Assembly: GCA_033816765.1 (NCBI GenBank)
Contig: CM066299.1
Span: 186,001 to 250,000 of the forward strand
Source: Nothopassalora personata
Lineage: Eukaryota; Ascomycota; Dothideomycetes; Mycosphaerellales; Mycosphaerellaceae
Length of the DNA stretch: 64,000 bases
Reading direction: 5' to 3'
Position 1 is the stretch's first letter, and every line of letters begins with the position of its first letter. A program made the translations under genes and the position numbers. The notes below the pieces were generated by a model. That model was not told where the DNA came from. It worked only from the letters and a program-made list of their open reading frames with translations, and made no database searches. Of the stretch, positions 21,901 to 34,170 are shown one piece after another.

Positions 21901-22841
21901 AATAGAACTACGACATCTATAATAAAGAGCTTCTAGCTATCGTTACTACTATATAATATTAGAGAGTATACGTCGAGGGCCTACCAAAGTTAACGATTCT
22001 TTCTAACTATAAGAATCTTACGTACTTTACGACGACAAAAGAGCTAACCCGAAGGTAAGCCCGCTAGTCGGAGCTATTAGGGCAATATAAGTTTGAATTA
22101 AATATACTCTAGGAAAGGAGAATAGCCGCGCCGATACGCTAAGCCGAAGAAGCGACTATATAGAAGGAAAAGAACTAGTATAAAATAAGATACTAAAGAC
22201 AAACCCCGGCGGAAGTCTTAGTATAAACATAAGAGAATTTAATAACATCGTACGGATATTTAGCGATAAGGACGAGTAATTCCCTATATCGTAAGGAAAA
22301 TACTAAGTATCGAAGGATCGAGAGGAAGAATATATACGATAACATTACAACGGACTAACTTACGGATACCCTAGAACTTTAAAGACAATAGACCTAATAT
22401 AGCGTAGCTTCTTATTCCTATAGATAAGACTTAAGGTGTTACGTTATATTAAACAATACGTACACTACTAACAAAACAAGGCTATAAGACACGCAAAATA
22501 CGGTTACCTATAGTTTAGGACACTACTAATAAAACTATAGGACGAAGTTATAATAGACTTTATTATAAAACTCCTACCGTTAAAAGACTAAGTTACGGAA
22601 TAGCTATACGACATAATACTAGTTATAATTAATAGACTTACGAAATACGTATACTTTATTCCTATATTAGAAACATATAATATAGAGTAGCTCGGATACC
22701 TCGTACTAGAGAGACTTATCCGATACTACAGATTCCCCTAAGCGTTTATAACAAATAGGGATAAGCTATTTATATTAAACTACTAGAAAACGCTTATAGG
22801 AACAATCGGAATTAGACATAAGCTGTTAATAGTATATTATC

Positions 22842-23088
22842 TGTTAAGATGTAGCATCTCAAGGGGAGCTAACAGTTAGGTTGTGATCTGATAGCCTAAG
22901 GCATCTACGATAACTCAGCTTATCGGAAGACACCTTCTCTCCCCTTTAGCTTAGATAGACATCTAACACAATTAACACATTGGTTCCTAATATATTGCTG
23001 CATGCCCTATGGCTATTAGCTAGTTGAAGATTAATCTCTTACTCCACTCCGCTGCCAACTACGTATCCTATAAGGTCTTAACTTAACA
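22842..23088 (+). repeat. 5' LTR of the Copia element
   Basis: 247 bp, begins TGTTAAGATG and ends CTTAACA. It differs from the 3' LTR at roughly nine to ten sites, all of RIP type. Confidence 0.95.
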
Positions 23089-23100
23089 GGTTATGAGCCC
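23089..23100 (+). other. Copia primer binding site complementary to the initiator tRNA-Met anticodon arm
   Basis: GGTTATGAGCCC directly abuts the 5' LTR. It is the reverse complement of GGGCTCATAACC, the anticodon stem-loop of initiator tRNA-Met, and not of its 3' end. That is the half-tRNA priming mode known for Drosophila copia. Confidence 0.8.
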
Positions 23101-23559
23101 GGGTTTGTGCAGGAGTAAGAGCAACCTATATTAGTACAGGTTACTTGTATCCCTTACTATTATAGCAGAAAACATCTAGGAAGCAGAAGTCTACCCTATC
23201 TGTCCTATTAAGGAGCTTGGTTTAATACTAAGTGATAGGTAATCTAGAAAAGGACTCTATACGGCTTACTATAAGCCAATACCTTAAAGACACTCTATAG
23301 GCAGAACTGCATCGAGATACTATTAAGAAGGACTTTAAGTAAGTCATTTAGAACTCTACTAGGAGAGACAGACCTATGTCCTAGCTCCGAGACTACACCG
23401 CTCTTTCTTTACCCTACTAAGCAGGCCTTAGTATCTACACCTACGAACCTTACTATTCTACACTAAAAGCCTTAGCAGGACCTAAGCCACGACCTTGAAG
23501 CATATACACCTTGTTTCATTACATTCAATTCATTATAGATTCACACTAAGAGAAAGGAG

Positions 23560-26500
23560 AAGAGAAGGGAACTAAAATCCCAATTCTTAGGAGAGACAAC
23601 TAGGAGAGATAGTTTAACCTTTAGAGATACAAGATAGAGAGCCAGTTAGTATTCTTTGCAATTGATAACCTATTAGAAGTGTTATTTAACAACATTAAGG
23701 GCAAGAACCTAAAACTCTAGGAAGAGACTAAGATTAAAGAGATTCTTAATGCACTAATATAGATAAAACAAAATGTAGCTTGCTGCTTTAGTATCCTAAG
23801 TAGGATTATAGAAGAAGATGAATTTAAGCTTAAGGGCTCTTGCGAATCTAGAAAAGCTACTAAGATATAGGTGCATCTCTAGAATAAGTACAGCTAGGTA
23901 TTGGTAACCTATACACATAAGCTTACAAAACAGTTTGTGAACTTTGAGATAAGTAAAGAGTTTACTATTAGATCTGCATAGGCACACCTAGTGTCTCTTA
24001 GAAGGAGGATTGCTAATGTTGACTTAGAGGGCTAGTACTATAGGAAAGCTAATGTAAGAATAACCTAGCTTTTAAGCTTACTGCTACCTAACTACTATGT
24101 AGCTAGGGATACTATTATAGCTTAGCTAAAGATAGATTATAAAAGGACCTTAAAGATCCTTAAGGCTTAAGAGGCTAGATTAAATCCCTCTAAGGCTAAG
24201 TATAGTATAGCAGCCACCTAGGTTAGGCCCTTAGGTTAGGTAAGATCACTTTCCTGCCTTCTCTATAAGAAGAACTATCTTATTAAGGACTGCCCTAGTC
24301 TCTCTAAGGCAAAGAAGGTCCTTAGATCTTATTCCTAAGCACTATCCTCCTAGAATATAATATATATTAAGAAGAGAAGATCTCTACTACTATCTTTAAG
24401 AAGAACACTAAGAGAGAAGTCCTCTATAGAGGAACTTAAGAAAATAGTAAAGAAACTTAGCTCTAATATGCTATTACTCTAGAAGAACTAGGCCTAGTCT
24501 CCTTCCTCTAAAACAAGGAAGACTAGGAAAGGTTTCTCTACCTAAGAGCTACCTAACTTATACAACTTATCCTAGAAGACAATGTCTAATAATAATAAGT
24601 ATAATAAAGTAGCTCACTTAACTACAGAAGTCTAAGGCAAGTTCCCCTTATTAGAGTAGTTACTTGATTCTTATGCTTTATCCTATATAACTAACTAGAA
24701 CTGCCTCTTTAGATCTATAACTCCCTTAATAAAGAAGAAATAGATTAAAGTAGGAGGTAGGCATTTGTTAGCCACTTATATTAGGACTATAGAGATAAGT
24801 AGGAGATCTAGCAGGAAAGTTGTCTTAGAAGATGTTCTACTTGTACCTAAGCTAGGGGTGAACCTAGTTTCTTAGAACTAGTTTAGTAAGCAGTTTAGTG
24901 TCCAACCTCCTTTATTTTCTCTTATATCCCCCTCTAGCTAAACTGTTGTCTAGACAAGGCTTCTTAGGGGGGTTCTATTCATTAATGATATTTCTCCTCT
25001 ACTACAAAAAAGGGCATATCACTTATTATGTGCACCACTAATGGAGAATGCCTTTATAACTGCTAAATTAGAGACTAACCTAAAACAGTAGGAGCTTTAG
25101 CATAGAAGATTTGCACACTTTAGGAAGAACTTACTCTAGAATCTTTATAAGGTAACAGACTTAAAAGAACCTATTCCTATTCCTAGGGATGGCTTCTACT
25201 AGTGTAGAGTGTGTTTAATAGTAAAGATAAAAAAGTACAAAGGCAAAGTTACTAAGAGAAGACCTAAAAGACTTGCCCTTATATCTATTAATATATATAG
25301 TCCACTGCTAACATCAAGGCTAGGGTTCAAATACTAGCTTGAGATTGTTAACAACTTCTCTAGAAAAAAGTGGACCTGTCCTCTTAAGAAAAGAGAAGAT
25401 GCTCTAGTTGCTCTCTAGAACTAGAAGATTAAGGTAGAGAGGAAATCATTAGCACAGTTAAAAGCAGTTAGGCTTAACAATGTAAGGGAACTTATTGCAT
25501 TAGTTAAGCAGTAGGGGAAGGATTTAGGAATTAGGCTAGAGCATACTAAGGCATACAACTCGCTCTAAAATAGACTAGTTAAAAGGTTAATACAAACCTT
25601 AGAAGACTCTATAAGGGCAATGCTTAAAGAGGCCAAGATGCTAATTGAATTCTAGCCTAAAGCACTAGAAGCCTAAACCTACATAAGGAATAAACTACTA
25701 AATAGTCTAGACTATAATAGGTTCAAGGTTTCACTAGATAAAGCCTTTAATGGTATTAAGCCAACTATCAACTATTTAAAGGTTTAGGGATGTAAAGCTA
25801 TTGTCTACATAGATACAAGATCCCAGCCTTATTAGGCAAGAAGTAATAAACTAATGAACAGAGGTAAAGAAGCAGTGTTTATTAGATACGTTGAAAACAT
25901 AGCTAAGGCCTAGCTCTTTTAGGAACTAGACATAAAAGCTATAAAACAACACACACATACAGACTTCTTTAAGGATTAACCTAGAGGTGATATAGATCTC
26001 AATGTTACAAAATTGAATCTATCAAGTAATGCACTAGCTAGGAGACCCTTAGGGAGGCTAAGGAAGGACATATCCTTAGAGCAACCTGTTCACTATTCAA
26101 TTATCCAGTAGAGCAGCCTAGTAACAGCCTAGCCAAGAAAGCTGTTTATGCAACTTCCCTAGCCTCTAAAGAATATAGGGGAATTTCAGAAAATCGATAA
26201 GCTAATTAAGATAAGCTTACTAGATCTCTAGGAAAAGAATGTTACTAGGACATAAGTAACTACTCTTAGATTATCCCTTAGTAAGAGGAGGGCTAACTAT
26301 AATGTCAAGGGCTATAAATAGAAATAGAAAGCCCTAAGATCCATGGTCCCTATACCTAAACTAGCTACTAAAGTGGGAGAAGCAATGGACCTCTTAGAGA
26401 ACCTTGCTGCTTACCACTAAGCTTTCTTTATAGCTATGCAATTAGTAGATGATTTAGTACTATAGGATAGTAAATTCTTAGAAGAAGTTAAGGAGATAGC

Positions 26501-28140
26501 CTTTACAGCAACTATAGAAGTTATTACATATAAGTAAGAGATCCCAATTCCAAAGTCCTATAAGGATGCTATAAATAACAAGAAATAGGGACACCTTTAG
26601 AAGGAAGCAATCTAGAAGGAGCTAGATGCTCTATAGAGCAACAACACCTAGGAGAATGCTGTTCTACTAAAAGGAGCAAACTTGGTTACGTTAAGATGGG
26701 TCTTTAATGTTAAAAGAAGCATTAGTAGAGCCATTAAAAAGTTTAAGGCTAGGCTAGTTATAAGGGGCTTTTCATAGAAGTTTAGTGTTAACTTCATAGA
26801 GACATTTGCGCCTATAGTTAGATAGGACACCCTTAGGGTGTTTATAGCTATTGTATGCAAGAAGGATCTCTATCTTCACTAAGTGGATGTAAACAATGCG
26901 TTTATAGAAAGTACCCTGTATAAAGACATCTTTATGTTACTACCACTAGGAGTTAAGCTTCTACTAAACATGGTGTTTAAGATCCTTAAAAGCTTGTATA
27001 GACTTAAGCAAGTAGCTAGAGATTAGAATCAACTCTATGTGTTAAAGCTTAGAGAGATTGGATTCACACAGTTAGAGGTGGATCCATGCCTACTCATTTA
27101 CAAGGAAAAAGAGATTATAATTCTTACATATGTGGATAACATTCTAATTGCTGCACTAAAGTTGACAGATGTTCTCTAGTTCAAAAGAGAACTTAGCAAA
27201 GTCTTTAAGATTAAAGATCTTAGTAAACCTAAAAAGATCCTTAGTATAAGAGTTATAAGGGACAGGAGGAGAGGAATCCTGAAACTTGACTAGGGACACT
27301 TTATTAGGGACAACCTTACTAAGATAGGGATAAACTATAAGAAGGCAGCACCTACACACTTACCTATAGACAGCTATAAGGCTCTTAAACCTTTAAGCCA
27401 CATAGATAAGAGGTGTAACAAGGCAGAGTACTAGAGTATTAATAGTACATAGATGTAGCTAGCAACAATTATAAGGCTAGACATTGCTTTTGCCCTAGGA
27501 AGAATAAGCTCATTTATAAGTGACCTATCCACCTACTACATAAAGGCTTTAAAGAAGATTATAAGATATCTAAGGTTATATCCTAATCTTGGCCTTGTCT
27601 TCTCTAGGCATGGAGAAGGATGCCTAGTTGGATACTATAACTCTAATTATGCAATAGACAAAGTAGACAGAGTCTCTATCCTTAGGTATGTCTTCTTCCT
27701 CTATAGGGCACTAGTCTCCTAGATAAGCAAGAAGCAAAAGTCTGTAGCAACATCTATAATGGAAGCTAAATACATAGCTATAAATGCATATACAAAGCAA
27801 TCCCAATTCCTAGCTTCACTGCTAAGGGAGATAGACTATCTAGAGTTAGTAGGAGACTGTTCCTATTAACTAAGGATTACTAGAAACTAGGAGACTATAT
27901 TAAGCTTAAGACTAGTCTAATTAAGAGGTAACAACTAAGCTGCCCTTACCCTAGTGAGGGATGCACATGTTTATAACAAGTTAAAGCACATTGACATTGC
28001 CTACAATGCTGTTAGGAAACTTTAGTGGAGAAGGCTTATTACTGTTAAGTACACCCCAACATCTAAGATAGTTGTAGATAGGTTTATAAAGCCAAAGACT
28101 AGTCTACACTTCTAGAGGTTTGTAAGCTAGCTTAACCTGT
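23560..28140 (+). pseudogene. RIP-mutated Copia gag-pol
   Basis: The plus frame is broken by RIP stops. A zinc knuckle is recognisable at about 24251-24295, with its second Cys and its His turned to Tyr. Protease-like sequence with LDS is near 24662. Integrase with an HH...CC-like region and core lies at about 25090-25640. Reverse transcriptase spans about 26630-27400 with Tyr-Val-Asp-Asn at 27129-27140; Asn replaces the second Asp, one G-to-A change from GAC. RNase H is at about 27620-28000 (SKKQKSVATSIMEAKYIA). Confidence 0.85.
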
Positions 28141-28208
28141 TATAGAGGTCTAAATACTACTAACAGGAGAAGAGCAGACTGTGACCTCCTATGTGAGATA
28201 AGTAGGAG

Positions 28209-28455
28209 TGTTAAGATGTAGCATCTTAAGGGGAGCTAACAGTTAGGTTGTGATCTAATAGCCTAAGGCATCTACGATAACTTAGCTTGTCGGAAGACAC
28301 CTTCTCTCCCCTTTAGCTTAGATAGACATCTAACACAATCAACACATTGGTTCCTAATATATTGCTGCATGCCCTGTAGCTATTAGCTAGTTGAAGATTA
28401 ATCTCTTACTCTACTCCGCTGCTAACTACGTATCCTATAAGGTCTCAACTTAACA
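28209..28455 (+). repeat. 3' LTR of the Copia element
   Basis: 247 bp, same termini as the 5' copy, followed by the TSD TTATC. Confidence 0.95.
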
Positions 28456-29064
28456 TTATCTAGAGATAGACGGTAGACTTAAAGGATAAATTAGACGCTA
28501 GAACAATATTTACGATACTATATTAACTACGTATAAGACAATTAGGTTTTACTACTACTAATAGCGTAGATTGTACTAAACAACTACAAATTAGAGATAA
28601 CTTTAACGATACTATTCTATACAAACTTTAGTAAAGATCCTAACCTATTCGGAATACCTAGATCCTACCCGTAAGCCGAAAGAGTAATCGTAACGACGGA
28701 TACTCTTAAGGAAGTATATAAAGAAACACGTAAGGCGATCGAAGATACATAATAAAAATTGTCTCGACAACGGTAAGACACGAGAAAAATAGCACCTCTA
28801 CTAAAAAGGGGGATAAGGTCTACCGGGGGATAAGGTCTACCTCCTTATAAGAAACTTAAGAATAAGAAGATAGACTAAGAAACTAGATTACATTAAGGTC
28901 GGACTATTTTCTATTAATAGAGTTATAGGACTAGTTAACTACCGCCTACGACTACTACCCGACGCTAAAATCCACCTAGTCTTCTACATCTCTAAATTAG
29001 AACCCGTAGACGCTAAAACACCTTACTAAGAAAGCTTCTATTTCAAGCCGGAAGTAGAAAACGA

Positions 29065-29180
29065 ATTCGAAGTCAAAAAGATCCTAGAAAAGAGAGGTTA
29101 GCGATACCTTATTAAATAGAAAGAATACGATAAATTAGAAAATACCTAGGAACTAGAAGGGAACCTACGAAACTATTAAT
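29065..29180 (+). pseudogene. Chromodomain of B1 pol (RIP-mutated)
   Basis: Reads FEVKKILEKRG then a WKEYDKLENTWELE-like core when RIP stops are read as Trp. Chromodomains at the integrase C-terminus bind methylated histone H3 and steer chromoviruses into heterochromatin. Confidence 0.75.
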
Positions 29181-29216
29181 AAAGGATCTAGGAATATAAG
29201 AAAGAGAAACATATAC

Positions 29217-29816
29217 CTAAAAACTAGAGGGACTAGGATCCAAACAAGATATAACGGCCTCCTCTAAAGTAGGATAGGCCTAGAGAGCATTATCTGGAAT
29301 TAGCGATAACTCCTCCTACGAAGAAATTAGCATTTAGAAGACCGCTTCTAACTCTTCGGGAGTATCCTTAGGAACGAGGAGACACGACGAAGGAGTAGAT
29401 AACGCTTCTACGCCCTCGGCTGGAAGTTTCCGTAAGTCCTTAAAATCCTTCGTAATCGCCTTCTCCTCGCGCTCCTTAGTAACGCGTAATTGTTTACGTA
29501 GACGATAAACATTTAATATCGCCTCCGTTACCTTCTCTTTAGTATCGTCGAGCTCCCGCTTAACTTTCCGACGTTAATTGTAAAGTCTCTCCTATTTAGT
29601 CTAAGTAATAGTTACGTTATACTTTACGCCTTTCCGAACGTACTCCGAGTAATAGCTAAATCGAACGTCTACTATATATCGCGGACGACTCTTTCCCTTA
29701 GAAACCCGCGCCTTCTAATAACTAGTATATAGAGACGGTATTTCGCGACCTTCGGACTCGATACCTAGCGCTTAACGCTCTCGACGCTCTTAACGGGTTA
29801 GCGGCTCCCTACTCAT
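29217..29816 (-). pseudogene. Antisense ORF (aORF) of B1 with six-cysteine cluster and coiled-coil-like region
   Basis: On the strand opposite to gag-pol, an ATG at 29814-29816 opens a 200-codon frame interrupted only by RIP-type TAG/TAA. Its start is about 70 nt from the 3' LTR. TAT/TAC codons that RIP would make from TGT/TGC sit at a regular spacing (29619-29729): C-X2-C-X13-C-X8-C-X2-C-X6-C. A Trp-Thr-x-Trp segment and a charged helical region follow. Spacing and flanks match the aORF of B2 except for a longer second gap. The cysteines are inferred by reversing RIP, so this is weaker evidence than B2, where most are still present. Function unknown; a DNA-binding regulator is one possibility. 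Confidence 0.6.
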
Positions 29817-29884
29817 AGTACGATAAAAGACGGACATACCGAGAAGATTAAGACTCGGGACGAGCTTAGCTAAGAGGGGTATAG

Positions 29885-30285
29885 TATTACGGTTTTAAAG
29901 AACGAGAAAGAGAGAGTCTCGAGGGATACGTACTAGGGAATATAGAAACCGGAGAACGAGACCTAATCGTTCCGACCTCTAACGCGATTAGGTTACGTAC
30001 GCGACTATAGTAAACCTATATAGTCAAACACGTAAAGATAGACGACTAGACGACTATACGACCGGTTAACTAGTCAAATAGTTGACTATAGAGCTAAGAT
30101 ATAGTAATGTTTCCTTTATATTTAGGAACGCTAAGAACCCTTATAGCTTCGAGGCGTTTAACTTACTGTTTAATATTACTGTTTAGAATATACCGTAACC
30201 TAACCTCTACTATACTGTTTCTTAAGTCTTTATAAGACTAAGATAACTACTGCTTTATTACTCTCCCTCGACGTCTTATCGGCCC
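29885..30285 (+). repeat. 3' LTR of B1 (approximate right end)
   Basis: Begins TATTACGGTT, the RIP form of the TGTTACGGTT start of the B2 LTR. It shares with it the internal segment CCTTTATATTTAGGAACGC near 30113. The length would be about 400 bp against 387 bp for B2. The right end is poorly defined. Confidence 0.6.
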
Positions 30286-31947
30286 GAGAACAAACCTAAT
30301 TAAGCTTATCTTCTTAACTTATAATATTATTAGGTTATACTAAACCTAAGACTTAGTTAGGGACTAGTAGTATAGCGGCTTAAAAGGGGGTTTCTTTCCT
30401 TCTATAAGATTAATTATATACTTAATCCCGTCGGGTATCTTACGCTTTGCCTACTTATTAGGTACGTATATATCTCGGAAGTCTATAAATTCTTTAGGCT
30501 ATAAGGGACCCTCTCCTTTAGATACTACTATAGTAATAACCCGAATACTTATCGTATATACCTACTTTAAGCTCTCGAGATCCTTAAGGAACTCGCGTAT
30601 ATTACGCTACTAAATCGTAGGTATCTCGGCACCGTAGAACTACTAGTTATCCTTATTAGTCTTTATAATCCGATTACAATATTACTAAGGCCTACCTAAG
30701 ATAACTAACGGCCTACCTATAGGCGCTATATAGTAGATAGCGTCGCTTACGCGCTCTACTCCTATATTATTAGCGAGTCGTACGCGAACTATATAGGCGC
30801 TAAAGTAATGCCCTTAGTTCTACGCGTACGACTCTAGATTTAGAAGCTTTATACTACTAATAGGCTATATTTAGTATTAGAGTATATACTCGTACGATAC
30901 TAAGCTTAAATATATACCGTTATCTAGGAGAAACGTAGCCTTGTAAAAGCCTTTATACGTCTCGACGGCGCCTCGTAAGTAATGCGCTAGACTCGTATCG
31001 ACTTACCTTAAGGGGTCTATATAGAAACTAGACTTAGGAGTAACCCTTACCTAGTCCTCTACCTTTTTCCTATTTACCCTTCTTAGTTAAAGCCTCTATA
31101 GTTTCTAGCCTACGAACCGCTTACGTATTACGGTCCTTCTATAGGTATCTACTTTAGTACTCCCTCTTATAGTAACCTTTCTTACCGTAGCTATAGTATT
31201 CTACCTTCGACTTCTAGCTAGTCGTAGACGAGCTACTAGCGTCTCGCTACTAACTCGTACCCGAGGCGCCCGGTACTTAACTCCACTTCTATTACTTTAG
31301 GCGATCGGCCCGCTTATGTACGCCCTTAGCTTTACGCTTACGACGCATATACTGCCCGCGGTCGTGCCCTCTACTACTACCTCGGCGCTCGGTACTTTTG
31401 ATACGCGAGGCTAGGACTACTAGGTCTTCTCTAGTCGTAGGGATATTATAGTAGCTAATAATAGCGGACCGTAAGCGAGGCGTAAGCTTTACTAGTAGGT
31501 GCCGTATACGTTACGCTTCCGAGTAGTTACCTAACTAGTCCTCTATAATATCTAGCTTAGTCGTAAACTATCGTACTATCTAGCTATCCTTCTACTTCGT
31601 AACCTCGTACTCTAATATAACGTTAAGTACGCAATTTATAGGATTGCTATATATATTTTAATAGAAGTCCTTAAAGTCCTAGTATATATACTCTACGAGG
31701 TTAAAGACGCTATAGTTAGTATACTATCGCTTACTTACCTCTCCACTAAGGTATATAACCCTATATAGAACCTTTAATTTATTCGTCGTATATATAGTAC
31801 CTAAGAGGGCGAAGATAAGTAAGAGCTCCCTAAGGAATACCCTTACCTTCCTTATTAAATCCTCTCTAAAAGGCGTCGGCTCTTTTAGATACGGTTGAGT
31901 CGTATATGCTACGGCCGCGCCTTATACTAGAATATCATCGTTAGTAG
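30286..31947 (-). pseudogene. Gypsy element C, 3' part of gag, protease and beginning of RT (RIP-mutated)
   Basis: The minus frame read through RIP stops gives a capsid-like region, a CCHC zinc knuckle (about 31157-31198, two Cys and the His RIP-altered to Tyr), a protease region with an ILGxPW-like motif (about 30680-30720), and the segment before RT (about 30380-30480, KPPFKPLY-like). It stops at B1. The upstream part of the same gag is at 32317-32534 and 39481-39515. Confidence 0.75.
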
Positions 31948-32316
31948 TATTGACGACTAATGGGTTGTGTTGACCTTAGGTTTAGAGGGGGTCCCTTAGG
32001 TCCAACTTGCCCCAATTTCATTTAGGTTTAATTAGACATTTAGGCAAGCTAGCAGGACCTAGTATAGCTATTGAGATATATACTACGCAGCTAAGCATTG
32101 TAAGCGTAGCATCAAGGCAAGAATTCAATTTATACCTCTCGAGTAGAGGGCATAGGGGTTTAGGTCCGCCAATCCTCTTATTTTATCTAGCTACTGCGCT
32201 ACTCGTCACGTGACCTGATTTCACGGTCCCGGGACCGGTAAATACCTCTGCTTACATAAGCGCCGCTCCACACCACTACAACTTAGACAGGCCTACATAG
32301 GATAGTTAGTAGACAT
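31948..32316 (+). repeat. Solo LTR of family A inserted in gag of element C
   Basis: About 369 bp, homologous to the LTRs of A1 and A2 but oriented on the plus strand, with no internal element sequence on either side. It is flanked by the direct repeat TTAGTAG (31941-31947 and 32317-32323), consistent with a 5-7 bp target duplication. Removing LTR plus one repeat restores the gag frame of C. A solo LTR arises by recombination between the two LTRs of a full element. It is only lightly RIP-mutated, though C around it is heavily mutated. Confidence 0.85.
32218..32243. repeat. 26-bp palindrome in the solo LTR
   Basis: Near-perfect copy (two mismatches at one end), with CACGTG at 32207-32212 five bases away, as in A1. 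Confidence 0.8.
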
Positions 32317-32534
32317 TAGTAGCTATAGAGATAGAGGTAGGGGTAGTAGTAGGGAGGTAATCTTCTCTCCTCTCTCCTATCTACTCCGGAGGCGGTACGC
32401 TTATAGCGCGTAAGATCTCTAGCCGCTTAATCTCCCGCTATATCTCTTATTCTTCGATCTTAGCCCGTAAGGCCTCTCTTCTTGTAACTAAGGCTATACG
32501 ACGCGCCTACTACTATACTCTAGGGCTTGGGGGG
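32317..32534 (-). pseudogene. Gypsy element C, gag segment between two insertions
   Basis: Charged, coiled-coil-like gag N-terminal sequence on the minus strand (RREALRAKIEE, then a Pro/Thr-rich tract). It is in frame with 39481-39515 on one side and with 31947 leftward on the other when the insertions are removed. Confidence 0.7.
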
Positions 32535-32921
32535 TGTTACGGTTCGGTCTAAACGGCAGCCCCGACTAGACACACGAAATACTAATTACTTAGAAACACG
32601 TAATACTAATCATCTAGACGTACGTGACACTGATTACTTCACGGACTGATCAGTGTAATCAGTATGCTTAGTAGGACTAATCAAGGTGATTATACTAAGC
32701 CATAGGCTCTACGCCGCGAATCTCCTTTGTATTTAGGAACGCTAGAAACCCTTATAGTTCTAATGCGTTCAACTTATGTTACTATCTCACTAATTGGAAT
32801 ACAACTCTTATTCCTATCATTCATCTTCGCTTAGCTTGCTTCAGCCTCTCTAAAGAATAATACCGCCACGTAACTTGACTTATCTCTCTTTTGAGACTAG
32901 CCCTAGAACGAGACAATAACA
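32535..32921 (+). repeat. 5' LTR of B2
   Basis: 387 bp. The differences from the 3' LTR are nearly all CpA/TpG transitions, scattered between both copies, so the two were nearly identical before RIP. Confidence 0.95.
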
Positions 32922-33018
32922 CTTTAAACGCCCTTAGGATAAGCGCTACTTAAGCAGCTAGTAGGGGAACACCCGCCCCTAGCAAAGCAGGAAGCATCCG
33001 CCGTGCGCCACCATAATA

Positions 33019-34170
33019 GACTACTACTACGAAGGACGATAAGTCTAATGACAATAACGAGCCTACTCTAAGGAAGAACGACGTTAAGGCTGCTAAGCTA
33101 GACCTCTTCTATAGAGACAGAGCTAAGTTCGACGACTGGATCAATTAGATAGATATGTATCTTATGTTTAACCTAGTCGATGCCGATAAAAGAACTATCT
33201 TCGCTATTACGTACCTTCGCGGAAGTGCGCAGAACTGGATTAAACCTTACCTTAAGGAATACCTTGAAGGTATAGGACGATTAGACCCCACTAGAATGTT
33301 TAGGAGCTACACCCTTTTTAAAGAAAAGATGAAATCAATCTTTAGAACCTCGAACGAAGTCTAACAGGCTATACGAATCATTCAACACCTAAAGCAGAAG
33401 ACGTCTACTTTAGAGTATGCCGCCAAATTCGAAGAATACGGACAAATTACCGGATAGGACTAGACGGCGTTAATGACTATGTTCCGACGTGGACTTAAAG
33501 ACTCCGTTAAGGACGAATTAATAAGACACGGGGGACGGATTACTAACCTCGAAGAGCTAATAAAGGCGTCGATCAATATCGATAACTAGCTCTAGGAACG
33601 ACACTAGGAGAAGAGATACGACTCTAAAGTAGGAGGAATAGCAGGATACGCTCCGGACCGCAGACCCTTAGGAGGATACGTTACGAAGGGAGAATTCTCA
33701 CGACAAAGCTAGCCCTACTATAGACCACAGCTAATGGAACTAGACGTTACCTAACGAGGACGGAAGATCGATAAGAGTAGGGGCCACGGAAAGCCCTTTA
33801 AAGGAAAAGGAAAACTTACATGTTATGCCTATAGCAAGGAAGGCCACATAGCGCGAGATTGCCGCGGTAAAAATATAGTGCGCCGCGAGCAATTTAATAT
33901 AATGCAACCCCGAACTAGTAAATCTAAGAGCAGCGTTAGATCTCGAGGAGATACCAACTATACTCGGAGAGTAGAGGAGAGAGCTAACAACAGAAGCACG
34001 ACGCCTCTCCTAGACCCCTTAGAAGGACGAGGAGGATACTATAGGCAGCAAATGGTGGTCATTCCATTTAATGCGAAGAACCAACTACGATGGTTCAACA
34101 TAATAACACGAAAAGTCGACTACGAGACCAAATCCGAGTCTCGAAATGGTTATAGAAGCCTTCATTAGCG
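33019..34170 (+). pseudogene. gag: Gag of B2 (RIP-mutated)
   Basis: One frame with scattered RIP stops. It contains a retrotransposon capsid region (33100-33600: FDDWI, NWIKPYLKEY, LEYAAKFEEY) and a zinc knuckle at 33831-33872 whose second Cys is Tyr (TGT to TAT). Two stop-free stretches remain (33155-33364 and 33878-34168). Gag would coat the RNA. Pol lies in the -1 frame relative to gag. Confidence 0.8.

Larger units (their letters stand above)
22842..28455 (+). mobile_element. Complete Ty1/Copia retrotransposon nested in B1 integrase
   Basis: 5,614 bp with two 247-bp LTRs, flanked by the 5-bp target duplication TTATC (22837-22841 and 28456-28460). The B1 integrase frame resumes after it. 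Decoded order is gag (zinc knuckle), protease, integrase, reverse transcriptase, RNase H, which is Copia order. It carries RIP mutations but many TG/CA remain, so it was hit less than its host element B1. Confidence 0.95.
18961..30285 (+). mobile_element. Chromovirus B1 (Ty3/Gypsy with chromodomain), RIP-inactivated, 5' end missing, split by a Copia element
   Basis: Reading through RIP stops gives protease, reverse transcriptase, RNase H and integrase in order on the plus strand, related to B2 at 34,100-38,400. The integrase is split by the Copia insertion at 22,842-28,460. A chromodomain (29065-29180) and a 3' LTR (from 29885) follow. No 5' LTR is seen: the left end is the A2 LTR. The first 350 bases read as a charged protein not clearly matching B2 gag, so the 5' part may be recombinant or diverged. 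The right end is set where protease/RT-like coding of element C begins and is approximate. Confidence 0.8.
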
